Shown here piece by piece: positions 26,117 to 35,391 of a stretch of 64,000 bases of DNA. The first letter of the stretch is position 1; each line of letters begins with the position of its first letter. Origin of the DNA: Leptospira paudalimensis. GTDB lineage: Bacteria > Spirochaetota > Leptospiria > Leptospirales > Leptospiraceae. The notes beneath the pieces are model-generated. The model saw nothing but the letters and a program-made list of their open reading frames with translations, made no database searches and was not told the origin of the DNA. Made by a program: the position numbers and the translations under genes. The stretch is from the NCBI RefSeq assembly GCF_026151345.1, contig NZ_JAMQPR010000001.1, positions 2,552,676 through 2,616,675 on the forward strand, written 5' to 3'.

Positions 26117-27685
26117 GTGGATTGGCAGAAAATTGCGCTATTTTTGTGGTTTATCTTCGTACAGTCATTGTTTGCTGGAGAAAAATCACCGAAAGACGTC
26201 CCTGTGGCCAGTTTACTACGCGTTGGATTTTCCCCAAAACTTGTGGCCATCTGGCAACAAAAAGTAAAAGCCCCTAGGACAGAGTTTTTCCAATGGAAAC
26301 GTTCCCTGGCAGGCAAGGATGCGGCACTTGTCTCGAAATTATGGAAACTTGAGAATTTGAGTTATCCCCCTCCAACCAGGGAACCAAAACCAAACATCCC
26401 CCATGACAAAAAGAAAATCGGAAAGCAAGGTATTACCGAAAACATACCCAAAGCAGAAATTCCTACCAAGGATGCATTTTTAGAAGATCATTTGTTTTTA
26501 GGACTTGGGTACCAAAACTTAGATGTCCAATACCTTCCCCGGGAAGAAAAAAACCATTCCTCCTTTGCCTTTGGAGGATTCCAAAAAGGCCAACGATTTT
26601 CCTTTGAAAAACGTGATGAAGATTTTTTATATGGCATTCATTTCAAATACAATTCCTTCCACATAACATCCGGTAATCGGTATAAACCAATCCCTCACTT
26701 TTACTTTGCCAAAGATCCTAATTTTTATTCCCAAATGGATAGACCCAATTCACCGCTCCCCCAACCCATCCAAAGTTCTCATTTTTTCGGAACCCAAAAT
26801 TCCTTATTTGGGAAACCAACTTACTATGGAGTTTATTATGCACCTGGGTTTTCATCCTACCCTGGAATTTACTTCTCATCACCAAATAAATCTTATTCGG
26901 GTGTTTGGTCCCCTGGAGAAAATAAATCCAGTTTTTTTGTCAATGACACATTACAATTACAACAGTTTGGGAAACATAGAATCCAATCCGAATCAATTTT
27001 GAATCGTAAGGAGACTGTTGGTTTTTACTATTCCAAATCAGAATTTGTGGACTCTAAATTTTTAGTTGATGTTACTGTTTACCGTGACTCTCCACTTTTG
27101 TATGGGAATGTATCCAGTGGAGACATTCGCCCAGAAATCCCACAAACTTTAGGTTATATGAGAGGTAGTTACCAAAACATTGTTGGAGGAGAGGTTTTAT
27201 CCTCGCAAGAAGGGCATCGTTATGAAAGTGGTGGTTCAGGTTTTTTACCCTTCATCGTTTCACAGTATGGTAATCTTCTCTATCGTTATAGGCAATATAA
27301 TGAAGTTGGCAACTACCAATACCAAGAAACGGGGAGAGCCCTATTCTATGAATGGAGAAGAGATCGTACGGTTTATTCCATTGGGATGGAACGAAGGGAA
27401 TTAGGAAACCAATGGGAAGGTAAAATTGCAATCCCGATTCAAATTGGACATTTATTGGAACTGAGTGCCATTTTTAGAGAAGGGAATTTAAAAACAAGAT
27501 CGTGGTTTGAAAACTGGACGTATGCATCCGATTTTAATATCAATTTAACAGATAGAGAAGAAATCATTAAAATTAAATATGTAAGTCAATTTCTATCATT
27601 AAACGTCAGTTACTCTGAAAAAAAAACATCACCAGCACCAATTTTATTCATCAATTTTCAATTTTTACACTTAATAGATCTCTAA
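26117..27685 (+). CDS. Putative exported, beta-rich envelope protein
   Basis: 522 residues from GTG 26117, chosen because it yields a signal peptide (I-A-L-F-L-W-F-I-F-V-Q-S-L-F-A-G). There is no clear ribosome-binding site. The first 100 residues after the signal are helical and charged; from about 135 the protein becomes rich in Tyr, Phe, Ser and Gly with alternating patterns (F-G-G-F-Q-K-G-Q-R-F-S-F, V-G-F-Y-Y-S-K-S-E-F), as in outer-membrane beta-barrels. The C-terminus lacks the usual terminal Phe. No family recognised. It ends convergently on the next gene with a 4-base overlap. Confidence 0.65.
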   Translation: MDWQKIALFLWFIFVQSLFAGEKSPKDVPVASLLRVGFSPKLVAIWQQKVKAPRTEFFQWKRSLAGKDAALVSKLWKLENLSYPPPTREPKPNIPHDKKKIGKQGITENIPKAEIPTKDAFLEDHLFLGLGYQNLDVQYLPREEKNHSSFAFGGFQKGQRFSFEKRDEDFLYGIHFKYNSFHITSGNRYKPIPHFYFAKDPNFYSQMDRPNSPLPQPIQSSHFFGTQNSLFGKPTYYGVYYAPGFSSYPGIYFSSPNKSYSGVWSPGENKSSFFVNDTLQLQQFGKHRIQSESILNRKETVGFYYSKSEFVDSKFLVDVTVYRDSPLLYGNVSSGDIRPEIPQTLGYMRGSYQNIVGGEVLSSQEGHRYESGGSGFLPFIVSQYGNLLYRYRQYNEVGNYQYQETGRALFYEWRRDRTVYSIGMERRELGNQWEGKIAIPIQIGHLLELSAIFREGNLKTRSWFENWTYASDFNINLTDREEIIKIKYVSQFLSLNVSYSEKKTSPAPILFINFQFLHLIDL

Positions 27686-28179
27686 TACAACAAATCATCG
27701 GTTCTGATTTCTTGGTAGGTTTGTAATTGAAAAATAGGGATTGATTGTTTATCGATGAATTCATTTTTTTCGCCCGGAAGTTTTTTTGGAGTGGGTAATG
27801 ATGACCTTTTTCCTCTTTCATCTACTGCATAAAAATAGTATCCGATCCATTCCCCTTTGACTAAATAAGGATTACCAATAAACAAATCTTTGACAAAAAA
27901 TTCAGCATCCAAATCAAACTTATTTCTACGATACCGAAAATGGATTTCATCTCCATTTAAATCGTAAAATACAACAAAATCCCCTTGTTTCCCTTTAAAA
28001 TACAACTTCCATTCTAATGGGAAAACTCCCGTTTTTTGGAATTCCATTTTACCATCTAAGATTCGTTTTTCGGAACGAGAGATAGGACCTGTGTATTTGG
28101 AATCTGCTTCTGAAAAAAGACTAGTGGTTAGAAATAAAAAACCTATGAATCCAAAGATATATATCTGAGATAAAAACAT
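27682..28179 (-). CDS. Hypothetical exported protein
   Basis: 165 residues if translation begins at ATG 28179, which gives a signal peptide (Y-I-F-G-F-I-G-F-L-F-L-T-T-S-L-F-S-E); the frame is open to 28269, but the extra 30 residues are unlike a signal. The mature part is beta-rich and includes F-V-V-F-Y-D-L-N-G-D-E-I-H-F-R-Y and Y-Y-F-Y-A-V-D-E-R-G-K-R-S. This resembles a single immunoglobulin-like or fibronectin-like domain, as often seen in Leptospira exported proteins. Function unknown. Confidence 0.6.
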   Translation of the reverse strand: MFLSQIYIFGFIGFLFLTTSLFSEADSKYTGPISRSEKRILDGKMEFQKTGVFPLEWKLYFKGKQGDFVVFYDLNGDEIHFRYRRNKFDLDAEFFVKDLFIGNPYLVKGEWIGYYFYAVDERGKRSSLPTPKKLPGEKNEFIDKQSIPIFQLQTYQEIRTDDLLY

Positions 28180-28265
28180 CTTAGTTTGAATGGAAATATT
28201 TTGATTTCGTATTTGATTCCATACCAAAAGATCCTGATAGAAAAAATTTGTGTACCAAAAGAATT

Positions 28266-29468
28266 TCATTTCGGTTCTTCTTCTGGTTTATCCTCAGTGG
28301 TTTTGTCGTCGTCAGAGGGATTGTCTTTTCCATTGATCATATCAATGGCTTTTTTTGCTGCTTTTTGTACCTTGGGACTTGGGTCACGGTCTCGTTTGTA
28401 TTCCAATAACTCCAAGGCTTTGGGATCACGTAAATTCCCCATAAATTCAATGGCACGTAATCTTACCATACTATCATCATCCCGAGCAAATTCATTCAGT
28501 TCTTGGAAAACTTCTTTATCACCCATAGTCACCAAAGCACCAATGGCATAAATTTTGAGTGATTGTGCTTTTTTAGCGTCCAACTTTCCAGATGTTTTTT
28601 TAAGAGAATCTAGCAGTTCATATAACTTCGGTTTTGCTGCTTCTGATTTTAGTTTTCCTAACGTATTCATCGAATAACAACGCAGTGTTGTAGGTTGGAT
28701 ATCGTCAAAAGCTACTTCGAGAAGTGCAGACTCTGCTTCTTGGTATAAAACAGTTCCAAAATAAAGTGCAATTTGTCCACGGATATCGGCATTATTAAAC
28801 TTCTCTCTAAATTTTGTTTCCAAATATGGTGCCGCAATTTTTCCCTCAGGTAATTCGGCGAGAGAACTGATGTACAAACTAAGGGAATTTGAATTTTTAG
28901 TGAAATCTTCTTTTTTTACTTTTTCTAAGAGTGGGTTTGTTGCTTCTGCAAGTTTCATTTTTTTGGCAGAAGTTACCGCTTGTTTGTTCACATCTTCATT
29001 TGGATCTTCAAAGAGTGAAATGATGGTTTCATGGTTTTCTTTTAGATTCAAATCTCCTACTGTTTTGAGTAGGACAATCTTCATCCCCATATCTTTTTCT
29101 GTTTTAAGTTGTTCTCCAACCAAAACATAAAGTTCACCTGCATTTTCTTTAGGGAAACGCACAAGTTCACCTAACGCTTGTTTTCGCTCCTGGCTCGTGC
29201 CATAACGAATCATTTTTGAAAGTACTTCTTTTTTTTTGGAAATTTGTTCAGAAGAAAGTTCTTTCTCTTTTCCAAATAAAGGAGAAAGAGAGAGAACTCC
29301 AATGAATAAAAAACTGAGGAATTTATTTTGGTTGGTTTGTTTCCAACTCCAAGATCCTACGGTTGAGGGCTTGGATAAGGTGTTGGTTTTCCAAATTTTG
29401 ACGGAACTTATCCAGTAAGTCTTTGATGTCTTTGGATAACTCTTCAATGTTCCAAGGTTTTTCGACAT
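28266..29468 (-). CDS. HEAT-repeat protein, probably exported; start uncertain
   Basis: The body (from about 29280 to 28266) is a HEAT/armadillo-like solenoid with recurring units such as [25 protein letters not shown] and [19 protein letters not shown], ending in an acidic tail. It is likely a protein-binding scaffold. A hydrophobic stretch [17 protein letters not shown] looks like a signal peptide, but the only ATG/TTG codons upstream (ATG 29468, TTG in-frame soon after) lie inside the preceding response regulator gene, about 50 codons before it. I give ATG 29468 as a formal start; a non-standard start near 29330 is possible. Confidence 0.75.
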   Translation of the reverse strand: MSKNLGTLKSYPKTSKTYWISSVKIWKTNTLSKPSTVGSWSWKQTNQNKFLSFLFIGVLSLSPLFGKEKELSSEQISKKKEVLSKMIRYGTSQERKQALGELVRFPKENAGELYVLVGEQLKTEKDMGMKIVLLKTVGDLNLKENHETIISLFEDPNEDVNKQAVTSAKKMKLAEATNPLLEKVKKEDFTKNSNSLSLYISSLAELPEGKIAAPYLETKFREKFNNADIRGQIALYFGTVLYQEAESALLEVAFDDIQPTTLRCYSMNTLGKLKSEAAKPKLYELLDSLKKTSGKLDAKKAQSLKIYAIGALVTMGDKEVFQELNEFARDDDSMVRLRAIEFMGNLRDPKALELLEYKRDRDPSPKVQKAAKKAIDMINGKDNPSDDDKTTEDKPEEEPK

Positions 29469-29796
29469 ACCGACTGAGTCCCCCATTATTGATGGCGTAA
29501 ATTGCGGAATCAAGTCCCGCTTGCCCTGTGAGAAGGATTTTGATCGCATCTGGGAGGCGTTGGTGCACCTGTTCCAAAAATCGATCCCCTTTCATTCCTG
29601 GCATCACCTGATCAGAAACGATGAGTTCTACAATATCGTTACTACCAATGATTTCATCAATGAGGGAAAGTGCTTCTTCTGCACTACTTGCTGTCTCGAT
29701 GATATGGGATTCTCCAAACCGAGCCAGTAGTTGTTCCGCAAGCGTCTCCAACACTGATACTTCATCATCGACACATATAATATAACCTTTACTCAT
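29323..29796 (-). CDS. Single-domain response regulator
   Basis: 157 residues. A receiver domain with acidic D10/D11, phosphoacceptor D62 (I-V-S-D62-Q-V-M-P-G-M-K-G), T in L-L-T-G-Q-A, and K in Y-V-E-K-P-W; the V-E-K-P-W form is common in regulators that lack an output domain. A C-terminal helix of about 30 residues ([12 protein letters not shown]) may dimerise. GGAAGGG before the ATG supports the start. It sits between glgP and the HEAT-repeat gene; the kinase partner is not evident. Confidence 0.88.
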   Translation of the reverse strand: MSKGYIICVDDEVSVLETLAEQLLARFGESHIIETASSAEEALSLIDEIIGSNDIVELIVSDQVMPGMKGDRFLEQVHQRLPDAIKILLTGQAGLDSAIYAINNGGLSRYVEKPWNIEELSKDIKDLLDKFRQNLENQHLIQALNRRILELETNQPK

Positions 29797-29845
29797 TTGA
29801 AACCCTTCCCTTGGAACGATAATCCTTCTGTTCTATACTGTCGAT

Positions 29846-32359
29846 TCAGTTTTGTGGCAATTTATAGATAGTTTGGGGTGGAATTGTGTCAAGAAGAGGG
29901 ACTTTCCAAATGTCCTTGGCATACTCCCTGATCGTCCGATCTGAAGAAAATTTGCCAGACCTAGCCACATTGAGAATGGATTTTTTGGTCCATGTGGTAC
30001 TATCTAAAAAATCATGGGCCACTCGGTTTTGGGTTTCGTCGTAAGAGCGAAAATCAGCCATCAGCAGGTAATTGTCAGTGTAAAACAAACTATCATAAAT
30101 GGGACCAAAAACTCCTGGTTCGTCCAATGAGAAAAAATTCTCACGGATCATGAGTAAAATTCGGTGTAAGTCTTCATTCTGGTGGATAAAATCAGTTGGT
30201 TTGTAACCCGCTTCTTTCATTCGAAACACCTCTTCCGTATGGAGACCAAAGATATAAATGTTTTCTTGTCCCACTTCTTCCAAAATTTCAACATTGGCGC
30301 CATCCAATGTCCCGATGGTCAAAGCACCATTTAACATGAATTTCATGTTACTTGTTCCTGATGCTTCTGTTCCTGCAGTCGAAATTTGTTCTGACAAATT
30401 ACTTCCAGGAATTATTTTTTCCGCAAGGCTCACACGATAATTTGGAATAAAGACAACTTTCAAACGTTCGGCCACGTCCTTATCACGGTTTACAACCCAA
30501 GCCACATTATTAATGAGTTTGATGATGAGTTTTGCCATGTAATACCCTGGAGCGGCTTTTCCCCCAAAGATGACAGTTCTTGGTGTGATTTCTGTATTTG
30601 GATTTTCTTTGATCCTACGGTAGAGTGCAATCACTCGCAAAACATTTAAAAGTTGGCGTTTGTATTCATGGAAACGTTTGATTTGAACATCAATGAGTGA
30701 ATGTGGATCAATTGTGATACCTGTTTCACTTTTAATGATCCTTGCGAGTTCATATTTTGCCGTAAACTTTACTTGTTTCCAATCGTTTTGAAAATCGGCA
30801 TCATCCACAAACATCTCTAAATCATTTAACTTGTATAAGTTGGTTGTGAATTCATTCCCTATTTTTTTAGAAATTAAATTCGCAAGACTTGGATTCGATT
30901 GTAACAACCATCGTCTTGGTGTGATTCCATTTGTTTTGTTATTAAACTTTTCAGGAAAAACTTTTGTGAAGGGTTGGAAAATGGTTTTTTGGATGAGATC
31001 TGAGTGTAAAGCAGCAACTCCATTCACACGGTATGAACCGATGACCGCTAAATTTGCCATTCGTACACGTTTTTCACTTCCCTCCTCTATGATACTTACT
31101 TGTTGGATTTCGGATTCAGTTAAAACACCTTTGTTACGAACATCAGTTAAAAATCGATGGTTGATTTCATAAATGATTTCCAAATGTCTCGGCAATAATT
31201 TTTCAAATAACTCAACACGCCAAGACTCAAGGGCTTCTGGTAACACAGTATGATTTGTATAAGAAAATACTTTTGTCACAATCTCCCATGCAGGGTCCCA
31301 ATCCATTTCCTCATTGTCTAAAAATATGCGCATGAGTTCTGCAATTCCAATGCTTGGGTGTGTATCATTTAATTGTATGGCTATGTAATCTGGAAGTTCC
31401 TTCAAATTGTATTTGAATTCACGAAATTGGATAAGAATGTCCTGTAAGGAAGCACACACCATAAAGTATTGTTGTTTGAGACGTAACACCTTTCCTTGTT
31501 CGGTGGTGTCATTTGGATATAATACTTTGGAGATATTTTCAGAGATTGATTTGTCTTGGACGGCTTTCATATAATCACCGTGGTTAAAATAATCTAAGTT
31601 AAATTCCTCTGACGATTTTGCTGCCCAAAGTCTAAGATAGTTCACCGTACTCGTGTTAAACCCGGGAATCGGATAATCGTGCGCGGAAGCAAGGACGGTT
31701 TCATCTGGCACCCAATCGTGTTGGATTTTTCCTTTTCCTGAAACTCGAGTTTCTGTGTGCCCAAAAAATCCAACTGAAAACGAAATATCAGAACGAACGA
31801 CTTCATAAGGGACTCCATCTGCATCCCAGTGGTCCGGCATTTCTAATTGGCTACCATTGGCAATGATTTGATTAAAAATCCCATAATCATATCGGATTCC
31901 ATAACCAAATCCTGGTACGTTTAAGGTAGCCATTGAATCTAAAAAACAAGCTGCAAGTCTCCCAAGACCCCCATTTCCCAAACCAGCATCAGTTTCAAAT
32001 TCTAAAACATCTGTTAGTTCAAATCCGATCCCTCGTAACATTTCTTGAATCGTTTCGTATAACCCAAGATTGATGAGAGCATTCATAAGAGTCCGTCCCA
32101 TTAAAAACTCTAAAGAAAAGTAAAAAACTTTTTTTGGGTTTTGTTCTCGGTAACGTTCATGAGTAAAATTAAGTCGATCAATGAGAAAGTCACGAATGGT
32201 ATGACCTAACGCCTTATAGATGTCCTCATTCTTTAAATTATAACGATTTTTTCCAATGGTATATTCTAAGTGGTGAGCGAATTGTTTTTCCATAGAAGCC
32301 AGGTCGGCTTTTTGTTCTTCGGATAATAAATTGATGAGACGAGCGTTATTGACTACCAT
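29846..32359 (-). CDS. glgP: Glycogen/starch phosphorylase
   Basis: 837 residues, the usual length of the maltodextrin/glycogen phosphorylase family. It releases glucose 1-phosphate from alpha-1,4-glucans using pyridoxal phosphate. Visible are G-L-G-N-G-G-L-G-R-L-A-A-C-F-L-D-S, N-D-T-H-P-S-I-G-I-A-E-L-M-R, K-R-F-H-E-Y-K-R-Q and the cofactor-lysine segment E-A-S-G-T-S-N-M-K-F near the C-terminus. It indicates storage glucan metabolism in the cytoplasm. It is followed after 49 bases by a response regulator gene. Confidence 0.96.
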   Translation of the reverse strand: MVVNNARLINLLSEEQKADLASMEKQFAHHLEYTIGKNRYNLKNEDIYKALGHTIRDFLIDRLNFTHERYREQNPKKVFYFSLEFLMGRTLMNALINLGLYETIQEMLRGIGFELTDVLEFETDAGLGNGGLGRLAACFLDSMATLNVPGFGYGIRYDYGIFNQIIANGSQLEMPDHWDADGVPYEVVRSDISFSVGFFGHTETRVSGKGKIQHDWVPDETVLASAHDYPIPGFNTSTVNYLRLWAAKSSEEFNLDYFNHGDYMKAVQDKSISENISKVLYPNDTTEQGKVLRLKQQYFMVCASLQDILIQFREFKYNLKELPDYIAIQLNDTHPSIGIAELMRIFLDNEEMDWDPAWEIVTKVFSYTNHTVLPEALESWRVELFEKLLPRHLEIIYEINHRFLTDVRNKGVLTESEIQQVSIIEEGSEKRVRMANLAVIGSYRVNGVAALHSDLIQKTIFQPFTKVFPEKFNNKTNGITPRRWLLQSNPSLANLISKKIGNEFTTNLYKLNDLEMFVDDADFQNDWKQVKFTAKYELARIIKSETGITIDPHSLIDVQIKRFHEYKRQLLNVLRVIALYRRIKENPNTEITPRTVIFGGKAAPGYYMAKLIIKLINNVAWVVNRDKDVAERLKVVFIPNYRVSLAEKIIPGSNLSEQISTAGTEASGTSNMKFMLNGALTIGTLDGANVEILEEVGQENIYIFGLHTEEVFRMKEAGYKPTDFIHQNEDLHRILLMIRENFFSLDEPGVFGPIYDSLFYTDNYLLMADFRSYDETQNRVAHDFLDSTTWTKKSILNVARSGKFSSDRTIREYAKDIWKVPLLDTIPPQTIYKLPQN

Positions 32360-32411
32360 GATTCGAAATGGTAAACATCTCGAAATGAAGATTCAAGTAA
32401 AAAGAGAAAAT

Positions 32412-32876
32412 TTAATCTTTTGCGGAAACTTTCCTTTCTAGGGTGAGCACTGCATCTTTCCCAATTTTATGCTTCGCAAACCATCCTTGGTTCACCTCAA
32501 GTGCATACATCGCAGGTTTTGTTCCGTTGTATACCTCATCGGTTTGGTTTGGTTTCATATCGAATGATTCTAAAAGTCGCATATCTTCTGAAAAATAACC
32601 AATGGACAATGGGATCAGGGTATTTTTCATCCAAAAGTTTAGGTAATCAGGTTTGGGGAATACAAAAAGCATCCCCTCGTCTTCTCCCAATTTCGTGCGG
32701 TACATCAGTCCTGTAGCACGAGTGGATGGTGTATTTGCGATTTCCAATTTTAATACACGGTCAGCTACACTTCCAAACAGAACTTCTGGAGTATTGGTTT
32801 GTGAAGGGAATGACTCCGCTTGTTTACAAACCAATCCTAAAAGTAAAAATAGAAGGAAAATGAACCGTGTCATCAT
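32412..32876 (-). CDS. DUF192 lipoprotein
   Basis: 154 residues from ATG 32876, supported by AAGGAA seven bases upstream; the open frame extends to 32981 but would then run into the preceding gene. The signal ends L-G-L-V-C, a lipobox. The mature part is a DUF192 (PF02643) domain: R-A-T-G-L-M-Y-R-T-K-L-G-E-D-E-G-M-L-F-V-F and F-W-M-K-N-T-L-I-P-L-S-I-G-Y-F. The family is widespread and its biochemical role is unclear. It starts 11 bases after the enoyl-CoA hydratase gene, so they are probably cotranscribed. Confidence 0.88.
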   Translation of the reverse strand: MMTRFIFLLFLLLGLVCKQAESFPSQTNTPEVLFGSVADRVLKLEIANTPSTRATGLMYRTKLGEDEGMLFVFPKPDYLNFWMKNTLIPLSIGYFSEDMRLLESFDMKPNQTDEVYNGTKPAMYALEVNQGWFAKHKIGKDAVLTLERKVSAKD

Positions 32877-32887
32877 AATTGAATTCC

Positions 32888-33652
32888 TTAAAAATTTGGT
32901 TTTCGTTTTTCGAGGAAGGCAGAAAGACCTTCTTTTGTTTCTTTGTCTGCGAATCGACCACCAAACAACTGTTTTTCCCACTCAAGTCCACGATCCATAT
33001 TTGTTTCTAAACCTTGGCGAATCGCAGTTTTAGCCGCCTTGATTGCGTTAGGTCCTCGAGATAAAATTGTGGATAGAGTTTTTTCTGATTCGTTTAGGAG
33101 TTCTGCTGGATCACAAACTTTGTTGACTAAACCTAATCTGTATCCTTCCTCCGAAGAAATCATATCACCAGATAAAATGAGTTCTGTTGCTCGACCTACA
33201 CCAATGAGTCTTGGTAATCTTTGGGAACCACCAAATCCAGGCAACAATCCTAAGGTTACTTCAGGTAGACCCAATTTTGCAACAGTAGAAGCATAACGAA
33301 TGTCACATGCCATTGCTAATTCCATTCCACCACCTAGACAAAATCCATTGATAGCAGCGATCGAAATAAGTCCTGACAATTCCATTTTACGGAATACAGT
33401 TTGTCCGAGTTCCGAAAACGATTGTCCTTCTTTGACATTAAATTCTTTCATTTTGGCAATGTCAGCACCAGCAACAAATGCCTTCCCCTCACCAGTAAGA
33501 ATAAAACCCCTTACTTGAGGATTCGATTCTAATGTATCGACCATGGCGCCGATTTCCGTGATGACAACATCGTTAAGCGCATTGAGGGCTTCTGGTCTTT
33601 TGATGGTGACAATTGCAAAATTGGATTTGATTTGGATCTCTAAAAAAGACAA
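32888..33652 (-). CDS. Enoyl-CoA hydratase/isomerase family protein
   Basis: 254 residues of the crotonase fold. Substrate and oxyanion-hole elements are A-F-V-A-G-A-D-I-A-K-M and C-L-G-G-G-M-E-L-A-M-A-C-D-I; the two expected acidic catalytic residues appear in G-G-G-M-E-L and L-P-E-V-T-L-G, so hydratase activity is plausible. It would hydrate trans-2-enoyl-CoA in beta-oxidation, the main carbon route of Leptospira. It starts with TTG, supported by AAGGAG seven bases before it. Exact substrate unknown. Confidence 0.9.
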   Translation of the reverse strand: MSFLEIQIKSNFAIVTIKRPEALNALNDVVITEIGAMVDTLESNPQVRGFILTGEGKAFVAGADIAKMKEFNVKEGQSFSELGQTVFRKMELSGLISIAAINGFCLGGGMELAMACDIRYASTVAKLGLPEVTLGLLPGFGGSQRLPRLIGVGRATELILSGDMISSEEGYRLGLVNKVCDPAELLNESEKTLSTILSRGPNAIKAAKTAIRQGLETNMDRGLEWEKQLFGGRFADKETKEGLSAFLEKRKPNF

Positions 33653-33663
33653 ATGATTTCTCC

Positions 33664-35046
33664 TTATTCTTCTACTTCCAATATAAGGAACATGGTGTCA
33701 TCAGAAAAAGTATCTAAACCGAACTTGGTTTTGAGTTCATGTAATAGATTGTTCTCTAGTTCTTTGACGTTTTCACTATTCCTGTGACGATTGAGGAGAG
33801 CCAGTAAGCCTTCAGTACCTAAACAATTGCCTTTGTGGTCCATGGATTCAATGAGTCCGTCTGTATAGATAAAAAACCGATCCCCTTTTGTGATCGGAAG
33901 AATCTTTTCAGAAATGGGTGGGACTTTGATATTAAATCCGAGGATTGCACCTTGTGTTTCCAGTTCCTGGAAATCCTCTCCTTTTTTTGCCAAAATCAGA
34001 TAAGGATGGCCTGCATTTCCAATTGTAAGTTTTTTTTCGATAAAATCAAAAAACAAATATATCGCAGATGCATGGTATTTATTGAGATCATGTGCGAGTC
34101 GGTCATCTAAGTAATCCATCAAACGTGCAGGTGCCGTTTTAAAACGATAAGGGATCGTAGACACAAGTACCTTCATGATGGAAGCAACCATCGCAGATGA
34201 AATTCCATGCCCAGCAACATCCGTAAGAAACACACCTACGTTTCCTTCCCTGAGTTGTACAAAATCAAAGAAGTCACCACCAATCACGTTTGGACTTTTT
34301 CGGTAAAAAGTAAAAGTTAAGTTTGGGATTTTGATATTCCCTGGAAAGAGTGCGTCTTGTACACGTTTTGCAAGTTCTAACTCTTGTAACATAAATCGTT
34401 TTTCTTCAGACAAACTGTACATATCAGTCGTATCTTTACGTTTATTATAAACAAAAACGACACCTAGAAGAGCACTGCCCCAATACACAAGGAGTAAGAA
34501 GTATTGACTGAAATAAGAAGATTTTTCAGCAATCTCAATCGGAATTTGGAATGTATACGAAAGATGGAATCCTGTAAAGTAAATCGCACTCAAGATACAC
34601 CCCCAAGGATTGAGTCGTGTACTATATAATAAAATGGGAATGATGAAGGACATGAGGTAAGAATTTAAAAGATAAAAATGACTGAGCGTAGGAAATGTTT
34701 GGATACCTTTTAAAAATACCAAATAGATAAGCCCATCAGAAAGAAACCCACTAAAATAAATTACCTTTTCAATCGATATGGATTTTGTATAAAATTGTAA
34801 TAACAAAACAAATCGTAGAATGGTAACACCAAGTAAATATGGAAGAATTTCCATTCGAATTTCTGCAAAGGGAGGAACGAAGAGTAAACTATAAACGATG
34901 AAATGGGTTAAAAAAACGGAATATGTATATTCTTTATCAAAACGGGGTTCCGCTAGTTTTAAAATGTCCCATTCTTGTTTGGTTGGCTTATGAAAAATTT
35001 CTTTAAAATAAATATAAAACGAACGAGTCAATCGGGTTCTCCCCAT
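33664..35046 (-). CDS. Membrane-bound SpoIIE/RsbU-type serine phosphatase
   Basis: 460 residues. About six membrane segments lie between residues 40 and 205 with no recognised sensory domain; a linker helix (about 210-235) leads to a PP2C/SpoIIE domain with V-I-G-G-D-F-F-D-F-V, D-V-A-G-H-G-I-S-S-A-M, G-N-A-G-H-P and I-Y-T-D-G-L-I-E-S, which includes the metal-binding acidic residues. It probably dephosphorylates an anti-anti-sigma-type protein in response to a membrane or envelope signal. It is the second SpoIIE-type output in the window. Its 5' end overlaps the preceding gene's 3' end by 19 bases. Confidence 0.9.
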   Translation of the reverse strand: MGRTRLTRSFYIYFKEIFHKPTKQEWDILKLAEPRFDKEYTYSVFLTHFIVYSLLFVPPFAEIRMEILPYLLGVTILRFVLLLQFYTKSISIEKVIYFSGFLSDGLIYLVFLKGIQTFPTLSHFYLLNSYLMSFIIPILLYSTRLNPWGCILSAIYFTGFHLSYTFQIPIEIAEKSSYFSQYFLLLVYWGSALLGVVFVYNKRKDTTDMYSLSEEKRFMLQELELAKRVQDALFPGNIKIPNLTFTFYRKSPNVIGGDFFDFVQLREGNVGVFLTDVAGHGISSAMVASIMKVLVSTIPYRFKTAPARLMDYLDDRLAHDLNKYHASAIYLFFDFIEKKLTIGNAGHPYLILAKKGEDFQELETQGAILGFNIKVPPISEKILPITKGDRFFIYTDGLIESMDHKGNCLGTEGLLALLNRHRNSENVKELENNLLHELKTKFGLDTFSDDTMFLILEVEE

Positions 35047-35372
35047 ACCAAAGTTTGGATTTCGGATCCATTCAAGGTGATGGTGAAACTTTTTCCTGTG
35101 TCCAGAAACTTGTCCATTTGATTCGCAAGTTCCATCGCTTTTTTCTCATCTTCCATCCGAAAAAAAAAGGGATGGGACATTGCTTTATAATTGTAAGGGA
35201 ATCGTTCTGAAACGAGTAATGTCACTCGGAAATGATCGGGGCGTTTTTCCAAAACAATATGCGAAACTTCTTTTCTAGTTAAGATACGCACATTGGGTCT
35301 AAGGTTCCATGGATTTATTTCTGCGAAAAGGATTCCAGGCAAAAAAAAGCATAGACCAACAAATCCTTTCAT
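35028..35372 (-). CDS. Hypothetical exported protein
   Basis: 114 residues from ATG 35372, which gives the signal peptide M-K-G-F-V-G-L-C-F-F-L-P-G-I-L-F-A-E; a longer frame to 35495 would overlap the divergent lipoprotein gene and lacks a signal. The mature part has alternating strands (H-F-R-V-T-L-L-V-S-E-R-F-P-Y-N) and a helix (D-E-K-K-A-M-E-L-A-N-Q-M-D-K-F-L). No family recognised. It is placed with the SpoIIE phosphatase gene (19-base overlap). Confidence 0.65.
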   Translation of the reverse strand: MKGFVGLCFFLPGILFAEINPWNLRPNVRILTRKEVSHIVLEKRPDHFRVTLLVSERFPYNYKAMSHPFFFRMEDEKKAMELANQMDKFLDTGKSFTITLNGSEIQTLVWGEPD

Positions 35373-35391
35373 ATAGAAATACCATCGGCAA

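Noticed and set aside
25987..26316. Open frame of 109 codons on the minus strand over the intergenic gap
   Set aside because: Overlaps the signal peptide and N-terminus of the plus-strand exported protein; Cys/Phe/Ser-rich without a domain.
32877..32981. N-terminal extension of the DUF192 lipoprotein
   Set aside because: Runs into the enoyl-CoA hydratase gene and hides a good ribosome-binding site and lipobox signal that start at 32876.
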